A stretch of DNA of 64,000 bases, from assembly GCA_945868085.1 (NCBI GenBank), contig CAMBKF010000004.1, positions 30,679 through 94,678 of the forward strand, written 5' to 3'. Each line of letters begins with the position of its first letter. The stretch's first letter is position 1. The notes beneath the pieces are model-generated. The model was not told where the DNA came from and searched no databases. It saw only the letters and a list, made by a program, of their open reading frames with translations. This DNA comes from an uncultured Oscillibacter sp. (GTDB lineage: Bacteria > Bacillota > Clostridia > Oscillospirales > Oscillospiraceae). Shown here one piece after another: positions 7,455 to 16,135 of this stretch. The position numbers and the translations under genes were made by a program.

Positions 7455-7537
7455 AATTTCAGCCCCTTTCTTTTTGTCCATTTTACCACACGGCGCGCCC
7501 CGGGGCAAGCAACCCGCTGTTGCGGAGCGGAAAGAAA

Positions 7538-7566
7538 GCGGCACACACCTCGGGGGTGTGTGCCGC
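7538..7566 (-). terminator. Terminator downstream of the mgtC-like genes
   Basis: GCGGCACACACC (7538-7549) pairs with GGTGTGTGCCGC (7555-7566), followed on the minus strand by TTTCTTTCC. It lies between the proximal mgtC-like stop at 7594 and the regulator start at 7454. Confidence 0.75.
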
Positions 7567-7593
7567 CTTGGGCGGATAGGGCCGGGAAAACCC

Positions 7594-8289
7594 TCAGATC
7601 TCCTCCACATTCAGGACGCCCTCTGTGGCGCAGATGTCGGAGAGGATCGTCCCGGCGCTGTTTTTCCGGTTCAGACGCAGGGTGAAAAGCGCGCAGGCCG
7701 CGGCGTTTCCCTCCCGGTCCGGCTGGTGGGTGATCTCCATGCCGGAGACCTTCACCTGCTTCTCCCGGTAAAGCTGCAGGACACGGTCCAGGGCATGGCG
7801 GTCCGTATACTCCACAAAGAGATTGATCTCCGGGGCGTTGGCCATGATATGGTACTCCAGCTTGGAAAACAGAAGCTCCGCCAGCAGGATCAGGACCGTG
7901 GTCAGCAGGGCGCCCTCATAAAAGCCCGCGCCGATGGCCAGGCCCACGATGGCCACCGTCCACAGGCCCGCCGCCGTGGTCAGGCCCTTGACCCGCTGGC
8001 GGCGGGTGACGATGATGGTACCGGCGCCGATGAAGCCCATGCCGGCCACGACACCCGCCCCCAGGCGGGTGGTATCCAGGTAGTAATGCATGTAGACCAG
8101 CCAGTATTCGCTGATCAGGGTGGTCATGGCGCCGCCCAGGCAAATGAGGATATGGGTGCGGAAACCGGCGCTGCGGCGCTTGAATTCCCGCTCCAGGCCC
8201 ACGATGCCGCCGCACAGCGTGCTCAGCACCAGGCGAAGGGCTATGGAGGCCAGCGTGATCTCCCGCAGCCCGTCAAATAAAGTCAGCAT
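7594..8289 (-). CDS. MgtC/SapB family membrane protein (copy 1)
   Basis: A 231-residue protein. The N-terminal 140 residues hold four to five helices with the MgtC signatures CGGIVGLEREFKRRSAGFRT, GMGFIGAGTIIV and GLTTAAGLWTVAIVGLAIG. The C-terminal part (about 155-231) is a cytoplasmic ACT-like beta-alpha domain. MgtC proteins affect Mg2+ homeostasis and ATP synthase activity in pathogens; in commensals the role is open. It lies 19 bp downstream of a paralogue with the same architecture, so the two are almost certainly co-transcribed. No M-box riboswitch was recognised upstream of the pair. Confidence 0.85.
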   Translation of the reverse strand: MLTLFDGLREITLASIALRLVLSTLCGGIVGLEREFKRRSAGFRTHILICLGGAMTTLISEYWLVYMHYYLDTTRLGAGVVAGMGFIGAGTIIVTRRQRVKGLTTAAGLWTVAIVGLAIGAGFYEGALLTTVLILLAELLFSKLEYHIMANAPEINLFVEYTDRHALDRVLQLYREKQVKVSGMEITHQPDREGNAAACALFTLRLNRKNSAGTILSDICATEGVLNVEEI

Positions 8290-8308
8290 ATGGTTCTCCC
8301 TCCCTCTG

Positions 8309-9034
8309 TCAAATCTCGTCGATCATGGTCACGCCCGTGACCTCGGACAGCGCCGCCAGGATCTGCGGGTGGGGCTGATGGGGCCGGAGCCGCACACTGA
8401 GCACCGCGCTGGGATAGCGGCGGTCCTCCCCGTTGGCCCGGTCGATCTCCACGCTGTAGACCTGGACGCCCAGGGCCTTGACCTGGCCCAGGAGCTCCCC
8501 CATGCTCTCCAGTGAGCGGAGCTCAATATAGATATTCATGTTGCGGGCGTTCTCGACGAGATAGGCCTCCACCGCCGGCAGGAAGTGGATGCAGAAGAAC
8601 ATCAGCGCAAAGGCGATGACCACGCACTCATAAAAGCCCGCGCCGATGGCGATGCCCATACAGGCGGACGCCCAGAGGCCGGCGGCAGTGGTGAGGCCCT
8701 TGACCTCCTTGCGGCCGGTGACGATGATGGTACCGGCGGCCAGGAAGCCGATGCCGCTGAAGACCTTCTCACCGAAGCGGCTCATGTCGATCTGCCGGGC
8801 GCTCAGGGACGCGTATTCCAGCCACACCGTGTTCATCATGACGTGCAGGTATTGGCTCAGGACGCTGGTCATGGCCGCGCCCAGGCACACGAGCATATAG
8901 GTGCGAAAGCCCGCCGCCCGGCGCTTGCGCCCGCGCTCCAGACCGATGAGGCCGCCGAACAGCATGGCCAGCAGCAGCCGCAGCAGCAGCGACAGGGGCG
9001 TAAGCGCCCGCAGGGGATCCAAAGCAGAAATCAT
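8309..9034 (-). CDS. MgtC/SapB family membrane protein (copy 2)
   Basis: A 241-residue paralogue of the following gene. Its N-terminal membrane domain has LFGGLIGLERGRKRRAAGFRT, GIGFLAAGTIIVTGRKEVKG and GLTTAAGLWASACMGIAIG, and it ends in a C-terminal regulatory-like domain (about 155-241). Between the first two motifs it has a longer loop than copy 1 (HVMMNTVWLEYASLSARQ), so the copies have diverged and may form a hetero-oligomer. The start MISALDP at 9034 follows GGAGGGAGGT; the longer upstream frame lacks a ribosome binding site. Confidence 0.85.
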   Translation of the reverse strand: MISALDPLRALTPLSLLLRLLLAMLFGGLIGLERGRKRRAAGFRTYMLVCLGAAMTSVLSQYLHVMMNTVWLEYASLSARQIDMSRFGEKVFSGIGFLAAGTIIVTGRKEVKGLTTAAGLWASACMGIAIGAGFYECVVIAFALMFFCIHFLPAVEAYLVENARNMNIYIELRSLESMGELLGQVKALGVQVYSVEIDRANGEDRRYPSAVLSVRLRPHQPHPQILAALSEVTGVTMIDEI

Positions 9035-9082
9035 AGGGGTACCTCCCTCCTTCTGAAAGCAAATGGCGAATGGGTAAAACGG

Positions 9083-9117
9083 AAGGAAGCCGGAACGCAC
9101 TGCTTCCCGGCTTCCTT
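9083..9117 (-). terminator. Terminator after the phosphohexomutase gene
   Basis: AAGGAAGCCGG (9083-9093) pairs with CCGGCTTCCTT (9107-9117); on the minus strand it is followed by GTTTTA. It closes the long minus-strand series that begins with lacI. Confidence 0.7.
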
Positions 9118-9145
9118 ATACTGCGTATGGGGAAATGCTGCGGAG

Positions 9146-10684
9146 TTAATAGTGAGCGAGACCCTTTTCAACATATCGGTCCGCAATGGCGATGATGACA
9201 TCGTTCATCTTCTTGCAGAGCGCGGGATCGGAGGCAACGACCTCCCAACGGGTCATGGCATCCTCCGACCGGGAAATGCGCTGGGCCACCTGGCACCACT
9301 CCTGGGGGAACCGGGTATCGGCGGTGAAGACGGTGGGGAGGTTGAAGCGCATGACGGCAGCGTCCAGGTCGGAGCCGTCGGCCATCTCCTTGATGACCGT
9401 GGCTCCCCGGGCGCGCATTTCGTTTTCTACGTCGGCGATGATGTGGACCATCTCGTCATACACGTTGAAATACAGGGGCCACTCCCGGTAGCGGTAGATG
9501 CCCTTTTGCAGCTCGTAGATCCGCCGGTAGCCCTGGGGATTCTCCTTGAGCGCTCTGGCGGTGAGCAGGGCGAAGAACAGGGAGTTCTCCGTGGCGGCAA
9601 AGCCCTTGGACAGGTCCTCCGGGTCGAAGGGGAAGTTCATGTAATAGTGGGAGGACTCCTCCTCGGACACGATGTAGCCCTCCTGCTGGTACTCCCGGAG
9701 CTTTTCCTTGATGAAGGAATGGCCGTTGCGGATGATGTGCTGCTCGATGCCCGCCCGGGAGATCTCGATCAGCGCCAGGGGGATGGCCTTGACGTCCACA
9801 AACGCCTTGAAGGGATAGTTCTCGCCGAAATAGGGCTTGAAGATCTCCTTGATATAGGGGATCAGCAGGGAGATATTCAGGCCGGGGATCACCTGCTGCC
9901 CATCGGGGTACATGAGGTCCATCCGGTCGCCGTCGCCATCGAAGCAGTAGCCGATGTCATAGCTGCCTTCGGCCACCTTCTTGCGGGCGGGGGCAATGGA
10001 CGGCTCCTCCACGGGGTTGGGGTTGCCGTAGGGGAAGAACCCATCGGGAACCACATGGCTGAGGGTATACGTCGCGCCGGCACGATCCATGGCCAGGGCA
10101 AAGTCCGCGCCGGAGGAGCCGGCCAGGAACTCGCCGAAAACGCGCATTCCACGCAGGTCGCCGGGCTTGACCCCCGCAAGGCGCATGGAGTAGTCCACAT
10201 AGTCGCTCTGATACTGGGCCACATGGACTCCCGCAGGTGTGCCGGCGGGATAGGGCGCATCGGCCACATAGTTCTTGCGGACCTGCTCCAGGCCGCCGTC
10301 GGGGCCGCAGCCCATGGCAATGGGCGTCACGTCCGGGCCCACCAGCTTGAAGCCGATATAGTCGCTGGGGTTGTGGCTGGCGGTGATCATCATACCGCCG
10401 CCGTCCCGATCGCGCATGCAGGAGTAATAGAACTGACAGGTGGAGATCTGGACGGGGTTAAAGAACACCTCCAGGCCGTAGCGGGGGAAGATCTCCACCG
10501 CCATATCCAGAAGCTTTGCGCCGTAGAGCCGGGCATCCCGGGCAATATAGATGCGGCTGACCCGGACGGAATCCCTGTAATAGAGGGCGATTGCTTTGAG
10601 CAAGCGTTCCGAATCCGCGTCGGACAGGCGCTCGTGCCGGGTGCGGATGTCATACAGCTTGAACATATCGAGGTTAGAAGTCAT
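9146..10684 (-). CDS. Phosphomannomutase/phosphoglucomutase family protein
   Basis: A 512-residue alpha-D-phosphohexomutase. The phosphoserine loop is TASHNP (S103), the metal loop is DGDGDR (residues 249-254) and the sugar-binding loop is EEESSHYYMN near residue 343. All catalytic elements are present. It interconverts hexose 1- and 6-phosphates; mannose versus glucose preference cannot be read from sequence. It lies 13 bp after the metallo-hydrolase gene and ends the transporter operon, an unusual place for a mutase. It may link uronate-derived carbon with sugar-nucleotide synthesis, or it may simply be appended. Confidence 0.88.
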   Translation of the reverse strand: MTSNLDMFKLYDIRTRHERLSDADSERLLKAIALYYRDSVRVSRIYIARDARLYGAKLLDMAVEIFPRYGLEVFFNPVQISTCQFYYSCMRDRDGGGMMITASHNPSDYIGFKLVGPDVTPIAMGCGPDGGLEQVRKNYVADAPYPAGTPAGVHVAQYQSDYVDYSMRLAGVKPGDLRGMRVFGEFLAGSSGADFALAMDRAGATYTLSHVVPDGFFPYGNPNPVEEPSIAPARKKVAEGSYDIGYCFDGDGDRMDLMYPDGQQVIPGLNISLLIPYIKEIFKPYFGENYPFKAFVDVKAIPLALIEISRAGIEQHIIRNGHSFIKEKLREYQQEGYIVSEEESSHYYMNFPFDPEDLSKGFAATENSLFFALLTARALKENPQGYRRIYELQKGIYRYREWPLYFNVYDEMVHIIADVENEMRARGATVIKEMADGSDLDAAVMRFNLPTVFTADTRFPQEWCQVAQRISRSEDAMTRWEVVASDPALCKKMNDVIIAIADRYVEKGLAHY

Positions 10685-10697
10685 GGTGCATATCTCC

Positions 10698-11432
10698 TTA
10701 CAGTGTATATTCCGTCAGTATCCCGGGCAAATGGGCGGCGGGGAAAAGGGAGCGGGCCTCGCTGAGCAGGGCCTGCTTGGCGGCGGTGCCCCGGGGCAGG
10801 TGGCACAGGTACAGCTGCCCTGCCCCCAGGGCGGCGGCAAGACGCCCGGCGTCCGCGGCGCTGGAATGGCCCTTCTGAATGAGCGTCTGCTCATTGCTCT
10901 CCAGGCCGGAGGCCTCATGGATGAGGACCTGCGCACCGGACATGAACTCCGGTGCGGCGGGAATGGGGCGGCTGTCGCCGGTGTAGACGAGCTTGCGGCC
11001 GCCCTCCTCCACGATCACGCCCACGGAGATGGGGGTGTGATCGGTCTTGAAGGTCTGAAAGTGCATCCCGCCCACGGTGAATTGCTCCTCGTGGGAGAGG
11101 ACAATAGCAAATATATTTTTCTTGCTGCGGATGCTGAACAGGTCGATCATGCCGTTGACAAACGGATCCAGGCCCGCCGGCAGGTAAATGGTCAGGGGCC
11201 GGGTGCGCCCCGTGAGCCAGAGCTGATGCAGCAGGGACGGCAGGGCGTAGATATGGTCGATATGCTCATGGGTGAGGAGGACTGCGTCGATATCCGCGTC
11301 CACAACGCTGGAGATATTGCAGGCCAGGTCGATGCAGAGGCTCCCGGCGCCATCGGTGAACAGGATCGAGGTGTTGCCGCAGTCGGCATCCTGGCAGGAG
11401 CCATTGGCACCCAAAAATTTAAACTTTAGCAT
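10698..11432 (-). CDS. Metallo-beta-lactamase-fold hydrolase (RNase Z-like group)
   Basis: A 244-residue protein with the binuclear-metal motif HEHIDH (residues 55-60), further ligands in KTDHTPIS and YTGDS, a downstream IHEASG and GHSSAADAG, and a C-terminal CHLPRG. The layout is that of the RNase Z/ElaC-like or phosphodiesterase-like MBL clan, but the substrate is unknown. It is shorter than typical RNase Z and lacks an obvious exosite arm, so tRNA processing is unlikely. Its start overlaps the end of tctA by 14 bp, so it is translationally coupled to the transporter, which hints at a role in processing the imported compound. Confidence 0.8.
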   Translation of the reverse strand: MLKFKFLGANGSCQDADCGNTSILFTDGAGSLCIDLACNISSVVDADIDAVLLTHEHIDHIYALPSLLHQLWLTGRTRPLTIYLPAGLDPFVNGMIDLFSIRSKKNIFAIVLSHEEQFTVGGMHFQTFKTDHTPISVGVIVEEGGRKLVYTGDSRPIPAAPEFMSGAQVLIHEASGLESNEQTLIQKGHSSAADAGRLAAALGAGQLYLCHLPRGTAAKQALLSEARSLFPAAHLPGILTEYTL

Positions 11433-12945
11433 TTTCCGTCTTCTTTCTCTTGATCACAGTGGAAACGACAATGACTACGGACAGGGCAATGAACAGCCAG
11501 CAGATGGGAGAGGTATAGAACCGGGAGAGGGTGCCGGCACCCAGCTTCATGCCGCGGCGGAACTGCTCTTCAAACATGCCGCCCAGGATCAGGCCCAGGA
11601 CGATAGGTGCGATGGGGTACTCATTCTTCTTGGCAATATAACCCACCAGGCCCATGAACAGGGCTGTGCCCACATAGTAGATGCCCTTGGACACGGAGGA
11701 GCCTGCCAGCGCATAGGGGCCCACAAAGGACAGCACCAGCACGATGGGCATCAGGACCCGCTGGGAGATCAGCAGGATCTTGGGATACAACCGCACGCCG
11801 GCCAGCTGGAACACGGCCATGAACACATTGGCCACGCACAGCGTGATGAACAGAGAATACACCAGGGGCATATTCTGGGAGAACAGAGAATAGCCGGGGG
11901 TAACGCCGTTGATCATCAGCGCGCCGATCAGCACGGCCGTGGCAGAGTCGCCCGGGATACCGAGGCTCAGAGCCGGGATCAGGGCGCCGCCGGTGACGGC
12001 GTTATTGGCTACCTCCGGGGCGAACACACCCTCCAGGCAGCCAGTGCCGGGCTGGTCAAACTTCTTCTTATTGCGGCTGCAGATGCCGGTGGCGGCATTG
12101 CGGGCCATGAACACAGCGATAGACGCACCGGTACCGGGGATAGCGCCGATGAGCGTACCGATGCCCAGAGAGGAGAGAATGATCTGCCACATGGAGGCAA
12201 CTTTCTTAAACGGAGGAAAGACTTTACCGATATTGGTACAAACATTGGTGTTTTGTTTTTTTCGAAGGTTAGCAAGCTCGGAGAAAACCTGGCTGACGCC
12301 ATAGAGGCCGATGAGGGTGGAGGTCATGTCAAAGCCGTTGGCAAGGGGCGTCTTGCGGAAGATCTCCACAAAGGGAATGCGCAGGGTGCCGGACATGGGG
12401 TCAGGGCCCACAAAGGCAAACACAAAGCCCAGGGCGCCCATGAGCAGGCCCTTGAGAATGCTCTTGCCGGAGACGGCGGCGATGATCACGATGCCCACCA
12501 GGGCCAGGGTGCATTTTTCGGCGGGGCCGAAGGCGAGAGTCATCTTGGCGATGAGGGGGCTGAAGAAGATCAGGAAAATCTCGGAACCCAGGCCGCCGAT
12601 GAGAGAGGCGATCACGGCGCCGCCCAGGGCCTGGCCGGCCAGGCCCTTCTTGGTCATGAGCTGGCCGTCTTCCACAGTGGCGATGGCGTTGGGGTTACCG
12701 GGAATGCCCAGCAGGATGGCGGGGATGGAGGCGCCGGACACGGCGCCGCAGTAGACCGACAGCAGCAGGCCGATGCCGGTGGCGGTATCCAGCTGATAGG
12801 AAATGGGGATGACCAGGGCGATGCCCATGGTGGCCGTGAGGCCGGGCAGCGCGCCGAGGATAATGCCGAGCACAGAACCGAAGGCGCACCACGCAAAGGT
12901 CGCCAGGTGCGCAACCAGGCCCAGGCCTAAAAGAAAATCACTCAT
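11419..12945 (-). CDS. tctA: Tripartite tricarboxylate transporter, large permease TctA
   Basis: A 508-residue, about 12-helix membrane protein of the TctA family. Hallmarks are ALPGLTATMGIALVIPISY near the N-terminus, GIPGNPNAIATVEDGQLM, GAIPGTGASIAVFMA and LSLGIPGDSATAVLIGALM, the repeated Gly-rich PG segments of TctA. It forms the transport channel with TctB and receives substrate from a secreted TctC-type binding protein. All three components lie together in the order tctC-tctB-tctA with normal length. The family moves carboxylates. The divergent galacturonate catabolic operon suggests a uronate or aldarate substrate here (inference). Confidence 0.92.
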   Translation of the reverse strand: MSDFLLGLGLVAHLATFAWCAFGSVLGIILGALPGLTATMGIALVIPISYQLDTATGIGLLLSVYCGAVSGASIPAILLGIPGNPNAIATVEDGQLMTKKGLAGQALGGAVIASLIGGLGSEIFLIFFSPLIAKMTLAFGPAEKCTLALVGIVIIAAVSGKSILKGLLMGALGFVFAFVGPDPMSGTLRIPFVEIFRKTPLANGFDMTSTLIGLYGVSQVFSELANLRKKQNTNVCTNIGKVFPPFKKVASMWQIILSSLGIGTLIGAIPGTGASIAVFMARNAATGICSRNKKKFDQPGTGCLEGVFAPEVANNAVTGGALIPALSLGIPGDSATAVLIGALMINGVTPGYSLFSQNMPLVYSLFITLCVANVFMAVFQLAGVRLYPKILLISQRVLMPIVLVLSFVGPYALAGSSVSKGIYYVGTALFMGLVGYIAKKNEYPIAPIVLGLILGGMFEEQFRRGMKLGAGTLSRFYTSPICWLFIALSVVIVVSTVIKRKKTENAKV

Positions 12946-12955
12946 ATTGTCCTCC

Positions 12956-13663
12956 TTAGTAATTCAAAAGGCCGGGGGCCAGATTCACGTTGAAAAACTG
13001 CTTGAAGATCACATACAGGGCAAGCACCACCGCAAAGGTGATGAGCGCGGATTTGGACAGGCGCTCGCAGCCCTTATTCTTCAGCGCCTTGCAGACGGTC
13101 GCGGCAAAGAGGATCGTCAGGGCGGCGATCAGCACCAGAGAGATGACGCCGTTGAACACGGTGGAGCCGAAGACCCCAGGCAGGGAGCCGACACGGGCCA
13201 GGCGCAGCAGCAGCTTGGTGATATAGCGCATGAGCAGGTAGGCGCCCGCTGTTACGGCCGTGGTGCCGATACAGCCCAAAACGCCCTGCTTCCAGCTGCG
13301 GGGAGAATCAATGGTAGTGTATATGTATTCCAGCAGGAAAAGAAGCACGACGGACATAAGAACAAAGCCGACGGGCTTGAGCAAAAACAGATATACAAGG
13401 GAAAGGCCCAGGGTGATAAGGAACAGGATCACGGTGCCCTTTTCCTCATGCTTTCCATCAGGGCGCTCTTTGATCGTGATATAGAGGAAACCGGCAAACA
13501 TGAAGACGGCCATGATCGTGGGCAGGATCTTTCCGCCGGGGTCGCCGCCCACGGCATCGGCCGCCAGGACAGTGTCCTCACTCATGCGGACATAGAGCAG
13601 ATAAAGCGCTGAAAGGACGGTCATTACCGCGGGAAAGGGCTTTATTCTTAATTTCATAGTCAT
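12956..13663 (-). CDS. tctB: Tripartite tricarboxylate transporter, small permease TctB
   Basis: A 235-residue membrane protein between tctC and tctA. TctB is normally about 140-190 residues with four helices. This one is longer, with an amphipathic insert around residues 125-170 and about six hydrophobic stretches. The N-terminal half (DPGGKILPTIMAVFMFAGFLY) and the segment LGLSLVYLFLLKPVGFVLMS match the TctB pattern. It stabilises the large permease. The gap to tctA is only 10 bp, so co-translation is expected. Identification relies partly on position. Confidence 0.8.
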   Translation of the reverse strand: MTMKLRIKPFPAVMTVLSALYLLYVRMSEDTVLAADAVGGDPGGKILPTIMAVFMFAGFLYITIKERPDGKHEEKGTVILFLITLGLSLVYLFLLKPVGFVLMSVVLLFLLEYIYTTIDSPRSWKQGVLGCIGTTAVTAGAYLLMRYITKLLLRLARVGSLPGVFGSTVFNGVISLVLIAALTILFAATVCKALKNKGCERLSKSALITFAVVLALYVIFKQFFNVNLAPGLLNY

Positions 13664-13699
13664 ATACCTCGTGCTAATGTGATAGTGGGTCTGCGAAAA

Positions 13700-13731
13700 G
13701 GCTACCGGTCGATGTGCATCGACCGGTAGCC
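13700..13731 (-). terminator. Strong hairpin between tctC and tctB
   Basis: GGCTACCGGTCGATG (13700-13714) and CATCGACCGGTAGCC (13717-13731) form a perfect 15-bp inverted repeat. The minus-strand sequence after it is TTTTCGC, a short U-tract. It probably works as a leaky terminator or 3'-end stabiliser, giving more binding protein than permease. Confidence 0.65.
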
Positions 13732-13747
13732 GATCCTGTCTTATGGC

Positions 13748-14755
13748 TTACTTAGCGTACTCGCCGGCAGCAAGACCAGTGGCCTGGATGATGGGCTTCA
13801 TGGTCTCGATCATATCGGAATTGAACTTTTCGAAATCGCCAAGCTTGGAGAACTGGGGCAGCAAACCATTTTCATTGAGGAAGCTCTGGAACTTGTCGGA
13901 ATTAAAGGCAGCCTCGACGGTATCCGCCAGCCACTGCTCCATCTCGGCAGGAGCGCCCTTGGTGCAGCAGATGCCTCTGAAGCAGCCGCCGGGCACGTTC
14001 AGATCGCCGTAGCCGGCCTCGGCCAGGGTGGGAACGGACTTGAACTCATCCAGCACGGAGTGATCCTGGCCCAGGAACACCAGGGGCTTGAGGCCGTCGG
14101 CATTGGCAAGGACCTCGGACTGGGAGAACACGCCGATGTCGCAGTGACCGCCCAGGACGGCGGGGATCAGCTCGGAGCTGCCGTTGAAGGCAACCACGTT
14201 GAAGGCATTGTCGCAGGCAATGTTCATACCGTAAGCGACCACGCCGGTGGTGGCGGTGGCGCCGGCGTTACCCAGAGTGACGGAGCCGGGATTGGCCTTG
14301 GCGGCCTTGATGACATCGTCCAGGGAGTTGTAGGGGGAGTCAGACTTCACAGCCAGCATGAAGGGCTCCAGGGACAGGCCCGCGATGAAGTCCAGGCCCT
14401 TATAACCGTCGGTATAGCCGGTCATGGTGCCGCAGACAACGTAAGTGCCGTACATGAGCAGGGTGTAGCCGTCCGCCTCGGCATCGATGACCTGGTTGGT
14501 GCCGATACCGGTGGAACCGCCGGTGACGTTCTCAACAATGATGTTCTGGAAGCCGGAAACTTCCTTCATGGCCTCCACCAGCTGACGGGCCTGGGTATCC
14601 GTGCCGCCGCCGGCGCCCTGGGGAACGATCAGGGTGATGGTCTTTTCGGGGTCGGGCGCAAAGTCTTTGCTGGTGCCGCCCTGCTCCTTCTGTCCGCAGG
14701 CACAGAGAGCGAGGACCATGCACAGGGAGAGAACGATCGCTAGAATCTTTTTCAT
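13748..14755 (-). CDS. tctC: Tripartite tricarboxylate transporter substrate-binding lipoprotein (TctC/Bug family)
   Basis: A 335-residue protein with a lipoprotein signal peptide: MKKIL, a hydrophobic core and lipobox LCAC. The mature part has the Bug-family pattern: ITLIVPQGAGGGTDTQAR at the N-terminus, GSTGIGTNQ in the carboxylate-binding loop and a C-terminal domain with GCFRGICCTKGAP. It captures an extracellular carboxylate and delivers it to TctA/TctB. The start at 14755 follows GGAGGAAAAACAG. It is the first transporter gene, 87 bp after lacI, and is separated from tctB by a hairpin that probably allows higher expression. Confidence 0.92.
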   Translation of the reverse strand: MKKILAIVLSLCMVLALCACGQKEQGGTSKDFAPDPEKTITLIVPQGAGGGTDTQARQLVEAMKEVSGFQNIIVENVTGGSTGIGTNQVIDAEADGYTLLMYGTYVVCGTMTGYTDGYKGLDFIAGLSLEPFMLAVKSDSPYNSLDDVIKAAKANPGSVTLGNAGATATTGVVAYGMNIACDNAFNVVAFNGSSELIPAVLGGHCDIGVFSQSEVLANADGLKPLVFLGQDHSVLDEFKSVPTLAEAGYGDLNVPGGCFRGICCTKGAPAEMEQWLADTVEAAFNSDKFQSFLNENGLLPQFSKLGDFEKFNSDMIETMKPIIQATGLAAGEYAK

Positions 14756-14842
14756 CTGTTTTTCCTCCATAATATTGATTTGTGTATCTATAAAACCCAG
14801 CCCACGGGGGAGCGGATCTTATACAAAGGGAAAGGGGCGGGA

Positions 14843-15904
14843 TCAGATGCTCAGATCCCACTGGCCCACGCCGCCGGTGTAATTCTCCACATTCTGGCGG
14901 AAGGCAATGCGCGACTCAATGAACAGGCGGTCCTGGGGGGGCAGCCACCCATCGAGCACGTGGCGGCACAGGAGCTTGGTGGCCTGATAGCCCTGCTGAT
15001 GGGGGTCCTGATAGATCAGCGCCTGGCACCAGCCCTCCTGCACCATCTGCGCCGTCTTGTCGCAGACGTCGTAGCCGACGACGGTGAGGGAGCGGCAGTC
15101 CATCCGCTTCAGGGCCTCCACAGTGCCGATGGTGGTGGAAAGGCCCGTGCAGAAGATGCCCCGCAGGTCCGGCGCCTGGGTCAGCAGATTCTGAATATTG
15201 CGCTCGGTAAGCTCAGGGTCCAGCTTGCAGTCGGGTGAGGAATAGATGGTCACGTCGGGATAGTTGTCGCGCACCACCTGGCAGAAGCCGTCAAACCGCT
15301 CGAAAAAGGGCATGGTGTGGTTGAAATTGCCCAGCACGGCAATGCCGCCGCTGCCGCCGATGAGCGTACCCAGCACATCGCCGGCCATGCGGCCGGACTG
15401 ATAGGAGTTGCACCCCACATAGAACAGGCGCTTGCTGTTGGGCAGGTCATTATTAAAGGTGACCACGGGAACGCCCTTTTCGACGAATGCGTTGATATAC
15501 TCGGCGCAGCCGGAGCCCAGGGGGTTGATGGCGATGCCGGCATAGCGGGAAATGTCCAAGCTCCCCAGCAGGTCCAGCTCCGACGAGGGGGTCATGGCAT
15601 CAAAGAAAAGCTGCTCGATCTCGATGCCCGCGGAGGCCATTTTCCGGGCCGCCTTGTCGATCCCGTGGGCGATGCAGCTGTAAAACTCCTCGGGCTTGCG
15701 GGGATAGATCACCGCGATGCGGCGTTTGCCGCCCGACCGGGATGCGGAGACCTTGCGCTGATAGCCCAGCTGCTCAGCAGTTTCGAGGATCAGCCGCTTT
15801 GTCTCGGGATTGATCTCCGCACGATCGTTCAGGGCCCGGTCCACCGTACCGATGGAGGTGCCGCAGGCCTCGGCGATCATAGTCATAGTAACACGTTTGC
15901 GCAT
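14843..15904 (-). CDS. LacI-family transcriptional regulator
   Basis: A 353-residue regulator. Residues 1-50 form the LacI helix-turn-helix (TMTMIAEACGTSIGTVDRAL and a hinge helix region) and residues 60-340 a periplasmic-binding-protein-like effector domain with AVIYPRKPEEFYSCIAHGID and GYDVCDKTA. It is divergent from the galacturonate operon and heads the transporter series, the standard position for a local repressor of both. The likely inducer is a uronate or its catabolite. A 10-bp palindrome in the shared spacer is a possible operator. The helix-turn-helix reads TVDRALN instead of the usual TVSRALN, a Ser-to-Asp change in the recognition helix. Confidence 0.9.
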   Translation of the reverse strand: MRKRVTMTMIAEACGTSIGTVDRALNDRAEINPETKRLILETAEQLGYQRKVSASRSGGKRRIAVIYPRKPEEFYSCIAHGIDKAARKMASAGIEIEQLFFDAMTPSSELDLLGSLDISRYAGIAINPLGSGCAEYINAFVEKGVPVVTFNNDLPNSKRLFYVGCNSYQSGRMAGDVLGTLIGGSGGIAVLGNFNHTMPFFERFDGFCQVVRDNYPDVTIYSSPDCKLDPELTERNIQNLLTQAPDLRGIFCTGLSTTIGTVEALKRMDCRSLTVVGYDVCDKTAQMVQEGWCQALIYQDPHQQGYQATKLLCRHVLDGWLPPQDRLFIESRIAFRQNVENYTGGVGQWDLSI

Positions 15905-15954
15905 AGCCGCCCTCCGTTAATTTCCGTGTGTTTTGTTGCGTTCTTGATGGGTTT

Positions 15955-15983
15955 ATTATAACCACTCCCTCGGCGTTTGTCTA
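15955..15983 (-). promoter_or_regulatory. lacI promoter
   Basis: On the minus strand TAGACA (15983-15978) and TATAAT (15960-15955) are separated by 17 bp, 50 bp before the lacI start. Confidence 0.75.
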
Positions 15984-16050
15984 CATTTTTTTGAAAAAAT
16001 GGCAAAAAATTTTCATTTAGACATTTTGAACAGAAAAAATAGGAACCATC

Positions 16051-16079
16051 TTGACAGGCGGCACAAATGAAAGTAAAAT
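16051..16079 (+). promoter_or_regulatory. Promoter of the galacturonate operon
   Basis: TTGACA (16051-16056) and TAAAAT (16074-16079) are 17 bp apart. The leader to the uxaC start at 16197 is about 110 bases and contains the palindrome described next. Confidence 0.78.
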
Positions 16080-16125
16080 GAACTGGAAATAGGCGTGGAA
16101 AGTTTCATCTGCACTTCACGTAAAT

Positions 16126-16135
16126 TTAACGTTAA
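16126..16135. promoter_or_regulatory. Candidate LacI operator palindrome
   Basis: TTAACGTTAA is a perfect 10-bp palindrome with a central CG, the symmetry typical of LacI-family operators. It lies about 40 bp after the predicted transcription start of the uxaC operon, where a bound repressor would block elongation. A fuller operator would be expected to be 14-20 bp, and symmetry beyond the core is weak. Confidence 0.4.

Noticed and set aside
10698-11432. RNase Z assignment for the MBL-fold protein
   Set aside because: Motifs fit the clan, but the protein is short, lacks the exosite arm and is coupled to a transporter gene.
11272-12930. A 552-codon plus-strand frame opposite tctA
   Set aside because: Gly/His/Gln-rich translation without domains; the opposite strand encodes a clear TctA.
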